From: a virus
Length of the DNA: 20,912 nt
Virus record (IMG/VR): IMGVR_UViG_3300046533_000741
Span: 1 to 20,912 of that record
Direction: 5' to 3' (one strand)
Shown: piece after piece, positions 7,109 to 12,906 of the stretch
Position numbering within the stretch: the first letter of the stretch is position 1
Layout of the letters: each line of letters begins with the position of its first letter
Program-made: the position numbers and the translations under genes
Notes under the pieces: generated by a model
Told to the model about the DNA's origin: nothing
The model's database searches: none
The model's input: only the letters and a program-made list of their open reading frames with translations

Positions 7109-7312
7109 ATGCCAAGGGTGTTAAAATATCCTGAAAGAGCGCAGTGCAATGTCGTCGCCGGCACGCTCGCGGCCCTGGAGGCGCGGTTTGAGGCCGGCGA
7201 CGATCACGCGAAGCTGTTGCGACGCATCGTCAGCAATTGGATACGCGACACCCCGGCGACTAACTCCAAAGATCGCCCGCGACGTGGCCCACCGGAATCG
7301 TCTTCGCGGTGA
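7109..7312 (+). CDS. Small RHH-like DNA-binding protein
   Basis: 67 aa from ATG 7109 (69 aa from ATG 7103). The sequence MPRVLKYPERAQCNVVAGTL followed by AALEARFEAGDDHAKLLRRIVSNWI has the shape of a ribbon-helix-helix protein: a short N-terminal strand, then two helices. The Ser/Pro/Arg tail beyond residue ~52 looks disordered. It lies immediately beside the palindromic region 7053-7101, as expected for an autorepressor. The promoter position favours 7109. The last 53 bp overlap the end of the convergent beta-helix gene. The family assignment rests on pattern only. Confidence 0.6.
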   Translation: MPRVLKYPERAQCNVVAGTLAALEARFEAGDDHAKLLRRIVSNWIRDTPATNSKDRPRRGPPESSSR

Positions 7313-8396
7313 TCTCAAAGGTGATCGCCGACAGCGCCGGGGACGACAGCCACACCGAGGGATGCGCCACGCTGTAAGCGGTGAAATCGGTCAGCATCAG
7401 GGTATGATACTGATCGATCGTCAAAACCGGAGGTGGCGGTGGGGGAGGCGGTGTGGCTGGCGGCGGGGGCGTGGGCGCTGGCGGTGGCGGCGTGGCTGGC
7501 GTGGGTGGCGTTCCGCCCAGGAAGCCGATCGGCGCCAGATCCAGCACCGGGCGCGCGACCACCGTGCCCCCCAACGGATTCGCCAGGCCGAACACCGAAT
7601 TGCCCGCGAACGATGTCAGTCCAACGCCCGTTGGATTGAGGATGCCGACGCCACCGGAACGATCGTTGACGATCGTGTTGCCGGTCATCGACACGTTGTT
7701 GGACGGGTAGGCCAGGCCCTCCTCGCCATACGCGATGATGTTCTGGTTCGGACTGTTCGGCCCTTGCTCTATCGCATTATCAGCCAGATTGAGATTGCCA
7801 CCATTAGGAATATCAACAGTATAACTCGCGTCAGAATTGCCATCAAAAAGTCGATTATTCGTGATCGTATTGTTGGCCGCACGGGACTTTACCTCGTGAC
7901 CCTGATTGGCGTCATGGATGTAGCTGTTCGTGAGCGTGAAACTGGCGACCATGCCGATATAAATATCGTGCGTTCCACCCGAACCTCCCACGCCATTGAA
8001 CGCGAACTCGGAACGATCGATCGTGATCGAGCCGTTCGGATCGGGCGCGCCGAGGATGCCGTCCTGATTGCCGTGAAAATACACGTCGTTCAGGGTCAGG
8101 TTGCCAGACTCGTAGCGCACGGCTGCGCCGTTGGCGTCGGGCACCGTTACGCCAGAGATATCGAACCCCGAGATCGTTACGTTGCCGCCCTCATCGATCA
8201 TCGCCTTGCCGTTCGGCGGCTGGATCGTTTCGGTCATCACGGCGAACCCGCCGACCGCCATGAGCGTGATGTCCTTGAACACCGACAGGAACTGGTTGAC
8301 GTAAGATCCCGCCGCGACCTGGACGGTATCGCCTGGCTGCGCGCGGTCGATCGCCGCCTGGATGTCGCCACCCGCCTGCACCGTCAGTATCGCCAT
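7260..8396 (-). CDS. Right-handed beta-helix protein (pectate-lyase-like)
   Basis: 378 aa, ATG 8396 with GGGGA upstream. Residues 1-295 show the ladder of short hydrophobic strands and Asn turns of a parallel beta-helix (GNVTISGFDISGVTV, GNLTLNDVYFHGN, GSITIDRSEFAFNG, NNTITNNRLFDGN, NNVSMTGNTIVND). A Pro/Thr linker follows at about 296-323, then a ~55-residue C-terminal domain (LTIDQYHTLMLTDFTAYSVA). This fold serves in phage tailspikes and polysaccharide lyases. No signal peptide is visible at the N-terminus (MAILTVQAGGDIQAAIDRAQ). A tailspike/depolymerase or a surface carbohydrate-binding protein is likely; catalytic residues cannot be assigned from sequence alone. Confidence 0.75.
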   Translation of the reverse strand: MAILTVQAGGDIQAAIDRAQPGDTVQVAAGSYVNQFLSVFKDITLMAVGGFAVMTETIQPPNGKAMIDEGGNVTISGFDISGVTVPDANGAAVRYESGNLTLNDVYFHGNQDGILGAPDPNGSITIDRSEFAFNGVGGSGGTHDIYIGMVASFTLTNSYIHDANQGHEVKSRAANNTITNNRLFDGNSDASYTVDIPNGGNLNLADNAIEQGPNSPNQNIIAYGEEGLAYPSNNVSMTGNTIVNDRSGGVGILNPTGVGLTSFAGNSVFGLANPLGGTVVARPVLDLAPIGFLGGTPPTPATPPPPAPTPPPPATPPPPPPPPVLTIDQYHTLMLTDFTAYSVAHPSVWLSSPALSAITFEITAKTIPVGHVAGDLWS

Positions 8397-8495
8397 GGTC
8401 CGATTCCCCGTGGTTGCCCGCGGAGTCTAGCGCATTTCCGGGCGCGTCATGCCCGTGTCATTGGACATTCATGCTGCGGCGCAACATAATGCGCC

Positions 8496-8657
8496 ATGAG
8501 ACACATTATTGCAGCCGCGATATTGGCAGGAATCCTCACGAATTGCGCCCCCCCCGCACCGAGCCAGGGCTGGGGGGGCGCCTTCCCGGGTAACCCGATC
8601 GCCGTCTCGGTCTGGTCCCCGGCGGTTGAGTCAGCGGGCGACGGTCAGGGACCGTAA
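8496..8657 (+). CDS. Possible small proline-rich lipoprotein
   Basis: 53-aa frame starting MRHIIAAAILAGILTNCAPP: a basic N-terminus, hydrophobic core and a Cys at 17, which resembles a lipoprotein signal, although Asn before Cys is not a typical lipobox. The mature part is Pro/Gly/Ser-rich. Small proline-rich lipoproteins occur as outer-membrane spanin subunits (Rz1-like), so a lysis role is conceivable. No convincing ribosome site is visible, and it runs against the minus-strand genes, overlapping the end of the PEP-CTERM gene by 13 bp. Confidence 0.4.
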   Translation: MRHIIAAAILAGILTNCAPPAPSQGWGGAFPGNPIAVSVWSPAVESAGDGQGP

Positions 8658-9343
8658 CGCCGCCGACGACGGACGACGGCGAGACCGGCCAGGCCCGTTC
8701 CCAAAACAGCCAAGGTCATGGGTTCCGGCGTGTCCACGATGACCGGATTGATCACGCAGTCCGGACAGGTCGTGTTCACCGGGATTTCCTCGGAGACCAG
8801 CGAGTAGTTGTTCTGGCTCCCGACCCAGTCGATCTTCAGCGCGGTGGTGTAGTTCGCCCATGATCCCGACGTGAGCGTGGCTTCAAAACCGATGACGATC
8901 GGACCTGACAACAACCCGACCGGCGTCGGCGGGATCAGCGTGTTGTCGAAGCAGTAGAACCCACCCGATCCGTCGCAGCCGCTCGACGCCAGCCCGCCGG
9001 GGACGAAGTTGAACCCGTTGGCGCCCAGGGTCGTCACGCCGTTAACGCGAACACCGACGACCTGACCGCTGGAGGGGTTGTTTTTGGACACCGTGTTAAA
9101 CGCGATGGCGTTGATCCCGGTGCGCCCGCCGCGCGTGTCGGCGATCGAGTTCTCGCCCGCGATGACCAGCGCGAACTGTTCGGTGAGCGGATCGGCGGTG
9201 GCCTGGGCTTCCAGCGTGTAGACCAGGCCCTCGGTGGCGGCGTCAGGCCCCAGCGTGATCAGCGCGGCATGGGCCGGGGCCGAACACAGCGCGCCCGCGA
9301 CGACGCCGATCGCCGCCGCGGTCGCGAGGAGGTAAGCCCTCAC
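8645..9343 (-). CDS. PEP-CTERM sorting-domain protein 1
   Basis: 232 aa, GTG start at 9343 overlapping the upstream stop (GTGA), so translation is coupled to the second PEP-CTERM gene. A Sec signal peptide ends near residue 26 (LCSAPAHA). The mature part is a beta-rich secreted domain with cysteines (SGCDGSGGFYCF, TTCPDC). The C-terminus is the PEP-CTERM signal: PEP at 206-208, hydrophobic helix MTLAVLGTGLAGLAVV, then RRRRR. In bacteria with exosortase (EpsH/XrtA) such proteins are exported, cleaved and linked to exopolysaccharide production. No exosortase gene is seen here. It is unusual cargo next to phage genes. Confidence 0.85.
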   Translation of the reverse strand: MRAYLLATAAAIGVVAGALCSAPAHAALITLGPDAATEGLVYTLEAQATADPLTEQFALVIAGENSIADTRGGRTGINAIAFNTVSKNNPSSGQVVGVRVNGVTTLGANGFNFVPGGLASSGCDGSGGFYCFDNTLIPPTPVGLLSGPIVIGFEATLTSGSWANYTTALKIDWVGSQNNYSLVSEEIPVNTTCPDCVINPVIVDTPEPMTLAVLGTGLAGLAVVRRRRRYGP

Positions 9344-10011
9344 GCCGGGAGACCCGCATGCGTATCTTTACGTACCCGACGCCGGGCGACAGCGCCCAGG
9401 CCGATGAGGCCCACGCCCAGTAGCGCCAGCGAGGCCGGTTCCGGGGCGGCGGTGGTGGACGACGCCACGCCGCTGTAGGACGCCGAGAAACTCGCCAAGG
9501 TCGCGTTGTCCAGGGCGAGCGCGGGCGCCAGGTTGGACAATGACAACGTGAAGGTGTTCGGCGCGGCGAGATCCGCCGCCGCGATCACGCTGGACGTGAG
9601 CGAGAGGGTATCAGGCGGGTTGGCGACGTTGATGGACAATTGTTCGCCGGTCGCCAAACCAAACGCCGCGTCGGAAAACGTTCCGGAAAGGAAATTAGTT
9701 CCGGCGCCGCCTGCCAACGACGTGATGGCGAACGTCCCGCTGTAGTGCTGCAACAGCGCGGGACCGATGCCTTGCGCGGCGTCGATCGATGTCGCGTTGA
9801 GGTCGAGGAAGCCGGTGGTCGGCGCGTTGCCGAACAGTTGCGTGATCGAAATGGCGGAGTCGGTGGAGAGCGTGGTGGCCGTGCCCGCGCCGTTCGCGAC
9901 CGCCGTCAGCGTGTTGGTGTCGGAAACCTGGCCGAACGCGATTATTTGTGTCGCATTCGCACTGACAGACAGGCCCAGGACGGCGACCGTGGCGAGGAGG
10001 AGGTTTCGCAT
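9340..10011 (-). CDS. PEP-CTERM sorting-domain protein 2
   Basis: 223 aa from ATG 10011, chosen because AAGGGGA lies just upstream and the protein then begins with a proper signal peptide (MRNLLLATVAVLGLSVSANA); the frame is open further upstream to 10086 without a signal. The mature part is Ala/Thr/Ser-rich and beta-like. The PEP motif is at residues 190-192, followed by ASLALLGVGLIGLGAVA and RRRVRK, a textbook PEP-CTERM signal. It is the first gene of a two-gene coupled unit with PEP-CTERM protein 1. An extracellular, exopolysaccharide-associated role in the host is likely; exosortase must come from elsewhere. Confidence 0.85.
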   Translation of the reverse strand: MRNLLLATVAVLGLSVSANATQIIAFGQVSDTNTLTAVANGAGTATTLSTDSAISITQLFGNAPTTGFLDLNATSIDAAQGIGPALLQHYSGTFAITSLAGGAGTNFLSGTFSDAAFGLATGEQLSINVANPPDTLSLTSSVIAAADLAAPNTFTLSLSNLAPALALDNATLASFSASYSGVASSTTAAPEPASLALLGVGLIGLGAVARRRVRKDTHAGLPA

Positions 10012-10130
10012 GATGGTTCCCCTTGTATGTTTGGGGGAGTTTAATGCGCTGGCGGTGATCCGTCTCGCGAAAACGTCACGTTGCAAAAACAGTGGGTTAT
10101 GCCGCGAAACACCGAAACGACCGACATAGT

Positions 10131-10146
10131 GTAAAGCGCGCTTTAC
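10131..10146. promoter_or_regulatory. 16-bp perfect palindrome, candidate operator
   Basis: GTAAAGCGCGCTTTAC is perfectly self-complementary. It lies between the PEP-CTERM unit (minus) and the promoter-like block of array A (plus), in the otherwise gene-free stretch 10012-10195. A dimeric regulator site is plausible; the regulator is not known. Confidence 0.5.
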
Positions 10147-10152
10147 ATCGAT

Positions 10153-10192
10153 TTTCGCTGGAACGGCGGGCAGGAGCGGGCTAGGCTAGCCA
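10153..10192 (+). promoter_or_regulatory. Promoter-like block of array A
   Basis: A block from TTTTCGCTGGAACGG to TAGGCTAGCC is nearly repeated at 10932-10972. TAGGCT (10182-10187) lies 9 nt before the array. CTGGAA at an 18-nt spacing is a weak -35 candidate. The conserved element between two otherwise unrelated neighbourhoods suggests shared transcription control. Confidence 0.5.
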
Positions 10193-10194
10193 TT

Positions 10195-10476
10195 CACGGC
10201 GCGGCGCGGTGTGGCTTGGCGTGGCATGGCATGGCTTGGCGTGGCTGGGCGTGGCTTGGTTGGCCCGGGTCAGGCTTGGCGTGATTGGGCTTGCCGGGGC
10301 GTGGTGGGGCGAGGCCCGGCGTGGCAGGGCTTGCCATGGCCAGGCTGGGCAGGGCGGGCCGGGGCGGGGCGTGGCCGGGTTCGGCGAGGCATGGCAGGGC
10401 GGGGCCTGGTCAGGCTTGGTATGGTATGGGAGGCGTTTACGCCTCGGTCCCGTCCGGCTTCCCGCCGGGCGGGGCC
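10195..10476 (+). ncRNA. Candidate array RNA A
   Basis: Predicted transcript from the TAGGCT promoter through 46 pentamers to two hairpins: GAGGCG-TTTA-CGCCTC (10430-10445) and a 13-bp stem at 10446-10476 with loop TTCCC and two G-U pairs in the plus-strand RNA. No T-run follows. Expression is not shown; the call rests on the architecture shared with array B. Confidence 0.4.
10196..10425 (+). repeat. Array A: 46 phased NNGGY pentamers
   Basis: Reads ACGGC GCGGC GCGGT GTGGC and so on, 46 units in constant 5-nt phase; 41 match NNGGY (exceptions include TGGCC, GTGAT, two TTGCC and GGGCC). C dominates over T at position 5. The first two bases are variable, so this is not a simple identical satellite. 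All three frames are open for long stretches, giving Trp/Gly/Ala-rich ORFs that are artefacts of the composition. Confidence 0.95.
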
Positions 10477-10613
10477 ATAAGCGCGGCTATCGCCATCCTC
10501 AACTCTTGGTTATGTCGTTTGAGGTCCGCGGCCACGCGTTCCAGGTCCGCGATCCTCGCCCGCAGCGACTCGATGGAGTCCTCCGATGATGCCTGATCAA
10601 ACACCGCAACCAT
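10437..10613 (-). CDS. Small coiled-coil protein
   Basis: 58 aa from ATG 10613, with a weak AGGGG upstream. The sequence SIESLRARIADLERVAADLK and RHNQELRMAIAALMAP has clear heptad spacing, so a short coiled coil is expected; the end is GGKPDGTEA. The 3' end of the gene overlaps both hairpins that close array A. The last codons resemble a 13-codon frame beside array B (MAPSKGKLDGAEA at 11096-11137), showing that the two array ends share ancestry. The function is unknown. Confidence 0.6.
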   Translation of the reverse strand: MVAVFDQASSEDSIESLRARIADLERVAADLKRHNQELRMAIAALMAPPGGKPDGTEA

Positions 10614-10744
10614 CCGCCCCTATAGTCACGGGCGAAGAGATAGCGAAATTCCTGGAGATTTACCGCATCCTCGCGCGGCCTGACGGGCCTGCGGAGCCGG
10701 TGGGCAAGGTCGAGACGTGGCTTGAGGCGTTGTCGCGCAGATGA
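10586..10744 (+). CDS. Small hypothetical protein
   Basis: 52 aa from ATG 10586, with GGAG at 10575-10578 in good position. The sequence MMPDQTPQPSAPIVTGEEIA and KFLEIYRILARP then EPVGKVETWLEALSRR looks like a helical small protein. Its first 28 bp overlap, on the opposite strand, the start of the 58-aa coiled-coil gene; head-to-head overlap of two starts is unusual, so one may be false. It is the only plus-strand candidate in a minus-strand neighbourhood. Confidence 0.45.
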   Translation: MMPDQTPQPSAPIVTGEEIAKFLEIYRILARPDGPAEPVGKVETWLEALSRR

Positions 10745-10747
10745 ACC

Positions 10748-10921
10748 TCATCGTCTCGCTTCTGCTTCGCTGACTAGCCGGGCGAGCGTTTCCTCGAGCG
10801 CGTCAAGTTCGTCGCTGGCGGCGCGGAGGTCGTCCAGCCGCAACAACAGCGTAACGTAATTGCTGTTCGGGACGGAGGTGACGCGGGCGTCGAAGAGGCG
10901 GCGCAGGGCGACGGTTTTCAT
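10748..10921 (-). CDS. Small helical protein
   Basis: 57 aa from ATG 10921. The sequence MKTVALRRLFDARVTSVPNS leads into YVTLLLRLDDLRAASDELDALEE-type heptads, a probable short coiled coil, and ends EAEARR. No strong Shine-Dalgarno is visible. It is divergent from array B: the block containing the array B promoter begins 11 nt upstream of its start codon. Unknown function. Confidence 0.55.
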   Translation of the reverse strand: MKTVALRRLFDARVTSVPNSNYVTLLLRLDDLRAASDELDALEETLARLVSEAEARR

Positions 10922-10931
10922 TGGCGTTCAA

Positions 10932-10972
10932 CTTTCGCTGGAACGGTGGTCAGGAACCGGATAGGCTAGCCA
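10932..10972 (+). promoter_or_regulatory. Promoter-like block of array B
   Basis: Near copy of 10153-10192: CTTTCGCTGGAACGG, a variable middle, then TAGGCTAGCC with TAGGCT at 10962-10967, 8 nt before the array. It lies between the 57-aa minus-strand gene and the array. Confidence 0.5.
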
Positions 10973-10973
10973 T

Positions 10974-11135
10974 CCCGGCGCGGCCAGGCGGGGCATGGCG
11001 CGGCTTGGCGTGGCGCGGCAAGGCGGGGTCTGCCGGGGTTAGGTCCGGTCTGGCCGGGTCGGGCGGGCCATGGCGCGGTTCGGTATGGGAGGCGTTTACG
11101 CCTCGGCCCCGTCCAACTTCCCCTTGGACGGGGCC
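10974..11135 (+). ncRNA. Candidate array RNA B
   Basis: Predicted short counterpart of RNA A: 22 pentamers, then GAGGCG-TTTA-CGCCTC (11089-11104), then a perfect 12-bp stem GGCCCCGTCCAA/TTGGACGGGGCC (11105-11135). Compared with A, stem positions 11 and 12 change from G-C to A-T on both sides, a compensatory change. Confidence 0.4.
10975..11084 (+). repeat. Array B: 22 phased NNGGY pentamers
   Basis: 22 units, 20 matching NNGGY (exceptions CTGCC and GGGCC), no phase slip. It runs from the end of the promoter-like block to GGTATGGGAGGCG, the same junction that ends array A. Its length equals that of array D. Confidence 0.95.
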
Positions 11136-11142
11136 ATCCGCG

Positions 11143-11235
11143 TCAAAACGCGGCATCCAGCCATAGCCTGGCAATCACCGCGCCCGCGCCCCACACCACG
11201 ATGCACAGGATCAGCATGGCGAGGGCGGTCTTCAT
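11143..11235 (-). CDS. 30-aa single-span membrane protein
   Basis: MKTALAMLILCIVVWGAGAV followed by IARLWLDAAF: one transmembrane helix covering most of the protein. ATG 11235 overlaps the stop of the upstream 87-aa gene (ATGA), which strongly supports translation despite the short length. It is the last clear gene of the minus-strand operon. A tiny 13-codon frame (11096-11137) follows and shares its sequence with the end of the 58-aa gene beside array A; I do not call it a gene. Confidence 0.65.
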   Translation of the reverse strand: MKTALAMLILCIVVWGAGAVIARLWLDAAF

Positions 11236-11495
11236 AGCCGGGTCAGCCCCTCGCGGGCCACGGCCTCGGCGGTCAGGCGGGCGTCCTCGACCAGGCCATC
11301 GAGGCACTCGGTCATGCGTTTGAGGTCGTCAGCGCGCCACGACAGCACCTCCCGGATCGCCTCGAAATCGCTCCGGACGAGCGCGACCAGGTCGGCGGCG
11401 TCGGGGTGGCAGGCCTCGATCAGCCGCAGCGTGCCGAGGCCGGCGGCGAGCCTGCCCTCGATCAGGCGGGCCTCGTAGTCCTGGGCGGTTTTCAT
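11232..11495 (-). CDS. Hypothetical helical protein
   Basis: 87 aa from ATG 11495, which overlaps the upstream gene's stop (ATGA). The sequence is predicted to be all-helical (EARLIEGRLAAGLGTLRLIE, AIREVLSWRADDLKRMTECL) with no metal or catalytic motif, signal peptide or membrane segment. Coupled upstream and downstream within the minus-strand operon. Family not recognised. Confidence 0.7.
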   Translation of the reverse strand: MKTAQDYEARLIEGRLAAGLGTLRLIEACHPDAADLVALVRSDFEAIREVLSWRADDLKRMTECLDGLVEDARLTAEAVAREGLTRL

Positions 11496-11779
11496 ACGCC
11501 GAATCCTCGCCTGGTCAGGTCATCTTCGTCCAGCGCCATGTCGGCGCGGACCTGGGCGGCGCAGGCGGCGCAATAGTGTTCCGTCTCGCCGGTCGGAAAG
11601 GTCACCGCCTCGGTGGCCGGGTCGTCGCAGCCGATCCAGTCGCAGTAAATCCGCCGCTCGCCGACGCCGCCGCACGTCTCGCAGGCGATGTACCAGGTGT
11701 CGGGGTCGTTGCCGCCGTGGCGGCTCGTCAGCACGGTGCCCTCGCCGTCGCACTCCGGGCATGTCAGGTCGAGCGCCAT
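11492..11779 (-). CDS. DnaJ-type zinc-ribbon protein
   Basis: 95 aa from ATG 11779, sharing one base with the previous stop (TGATG). Two CxxCxGxG motifs, CPECDGEG (about residue 7) and CETCGGVG (about residue 33), form a DnaJ-like zinc site; a second set of cysteines follows (YCDWIGC and HYCAACAAQ). No J-domain is present, so it is not a DnaJ co-chaperone. A small structural zinc protein is likely, perhaps for nucleic-acid or protein binding. Unknown role in the operon. Confidence 0.7.
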   Translation of the reverse strand: MALDLTCPECDGEGTVLTSRHGGNDPDTWYIACETCGGVGERRIYCDWIGCDDPATEAVTFPTGETEHYCAACAAQVRADMALDEDDLTRRGFGV

Positions 11780-12132
11780 CACGCGTCCTCCTCATCAGGG
11801 TCCAGGGGTTTGTCGTCCACGAGGCCGCGGATCAGCGCGATCACGTTTTCCAGTTGCTCGACCTTCGCCCGCAACGCTTCGATCTCAGAGCCGTGTCGGC
11901 GCTCGTAGTCGGCGTCGATGACGCGGTAGGAGATCGTGAGGTAATGCTCGCGGCCACGGTCGAGGTAGGCCGGGTCGATCAGCGTGAAGCGGATGCCTTC
12001 GTCGCGAATGTCGGGACCCAGGACCCGGTCCAGGCCGTTGAAATAGTCCTGCGAGCGCGCCCCGGAGCGGGACGCGAAGCCTTGTTGATGAAAGGTGATT
12101 TTGTAGCCTTCGTCGCTGTAATGGCTGGACAT
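11779..12132 (-). CDS. Hypothetical protein with C-terminal coiled coil
   Basis: 117 aa from ATG 12132, which shares one base with the upstream stop (TGATG); the frame extends further upstream but overlaps the neighbouring gene. An N-terminal mixed domain (HYSDEGYKITFHQQGFASRS, YLTISYRVIDADYE) precedes a short coiled coil (IEALRAKVEQLENVIALIRG) and an acidic tail. No known motif found. It is coupled on both sides in the operon. Confidence 0.65.
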   Translation of the reverse strand: MSSHYSDEGYKITFHQQGFASRSGARSQDYFNGLDRVLGPDIRDEGIRFTLIDPAYLDRGREHYLTISYRVIDADYERRHGSEIEALRAKVEQLENVIALIRGLVDDKPLDPDEEDA

Positions 12133-12413
12133 CAGGCGTCCGCCTCGATCGTGACGGTGCGCCTCAGCACCGCGCCATGCGCCAGCAGATCCTCGACGGA
12201 CCTCGGCAGGGCGTAGACCTCCGCGTCGGTCATCTCCGGCCACTCCGGCATCTGGTAGAGCGCGAGCGTGCCGGAGCCAAAGCCGCGCAACTCGTGGCGT
12301 AACTCAGCGTCGTCGTAAGTCAGGCACGCGCCGAAATCGGAGCCGCGCACCGTGCCGGTCTCGTCAACGACGGCGACACGAGTCAATTCGGTGATCGTGA
12401 GAATGTTGGTCAT
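12132..12413 (-). CDS. Hypothetical small protein
   Basis: 93 aa from ATG 12413, with GGAG about 8 nt upstream on the minus strand; longer upstream extensions are Arg/Pro-rich and look non-coding. The sequence (MTNILTITELTRVAVVDETG, LTYDDAELRHELRGFGSGTL, RTVTIEADA) is acidic and mixed alpha/beta. No family recognised. Its stop overlaps the next gene's start by one base. Confidence 0.65.
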   Translation of the reverse strand: MTNILTITELTRVAVVDETGTVRGSDFGACLTYDDAELRHELRGFGSGTLALYQMPEWPEMTDAEVYALPRSVEDLLAHGAVLRRTVTIEADA

Positions 12414-12439
12414 GGCGTGTCTCCGGGGGGGGTGGTGGG

Positions 12440-12733
12440 TCAGTCCATCGCGTGCGCGGCGTTGCTGCCCATCGGGGCGAGGAAGGCGAACGCTACGCGC
12501 GCGGCCAGCACCGCCTCTTTGTCGCCAGACGCGTAGGCCGCGGAAACCCGGTCGGCGGCGACCGCCGCTTCCAGGACGGGCAGGACGACGTGGTCCATGC
12601 GGCCCGGCGCGCGGGCTTCCTGGCGCGCGGCCCACGCCCGCATATTGCTGGCGAAGTGAGCGAAATTGGCGGCGCGTGCGACATTACGCTGCGCGGGTGT
12701 CATGTCTGAGGAGATCGGCTGGAAAGTGGTCAT
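12440..12733 (-). CDS. Hypothetical helical protein
   Basis: 97 aa from ATG 12733, preceded by a ribosome-site leader CCGCGAAGGACGCGAGAT that recurs before two plus-strand genes at 19539 and 19781. The sequence (MTPAQRNVARAANFAHFASN, PVLEAAVAADRVSAAYASGD) is Ala-rich and helical. First gene of the minus-strand operon. The 167-nt region 12734-12900 upstream should hold divergent promoters; it is more AT-rich near 12808-12820 (TTTTTTCGATTAATCG). Unknown function. Confidence 0.7.
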   Translation of the reverse strand: MTTFQPISSDMTPAQRNVARAANFAHFASNMRAWAARQEARAPGRMDHVVLPVLEAAVAADRVSAAYASGDKEAVLAARVAFAFLAPMGSNAAHAMD

Positions 12734-12880
12734 ATCTCGCGTCCTTCGCGGTTTTCGCGGGGTTTTTCCCGCCCCAAGGGTGTGCCACGCCGGAACACGC
12801 TTTGCCAGCATTTTTTCGATTAATCGTGCCACGCTTTTCGCATGCCTGGGTCGCGTCTGGGATGGGGCTTTTCGTGACAC

Positions 12881-12906
12881 GCTCATGCTATGGTCGGACC
12901 ATGAGC
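12881..12906. promoter_or_regulatory. Inverted repeats overlapping the RHH-like gene start
   Basis: ATGGTC-G-GACCAT (12890-12902) is nested inside GCTCAT/ATGAGC (12881-12886 and 12901-12906). TATGGT (12889-12894) could be a -10 box, which would make the mRNA leaderless at ATG 12901. An autorepressor site is the likely meaning. Confidence 0.45.

Noticed and set aside
7149-8489. 446-aa Arg/His-rich plus-strand frame
   Set aside because: It is a shadow of the beta-helix gene on the other strand, with abnormal composition.
10209-10589. 126-aa Trp/Gly/Ala-rich plus-strand ORF over array A
   Set aside because: All three frames are open because the NNGGC composition lacks stop codons. It has no ribosome site and only a low-complexity product.
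11096-11137. 13-codon frame MAPSKGKLDGAEA
   Set aside because: Too short and without a ribosome site. Its similarity to the end of the 58-aa gene is better explained by shared array-end sequence.
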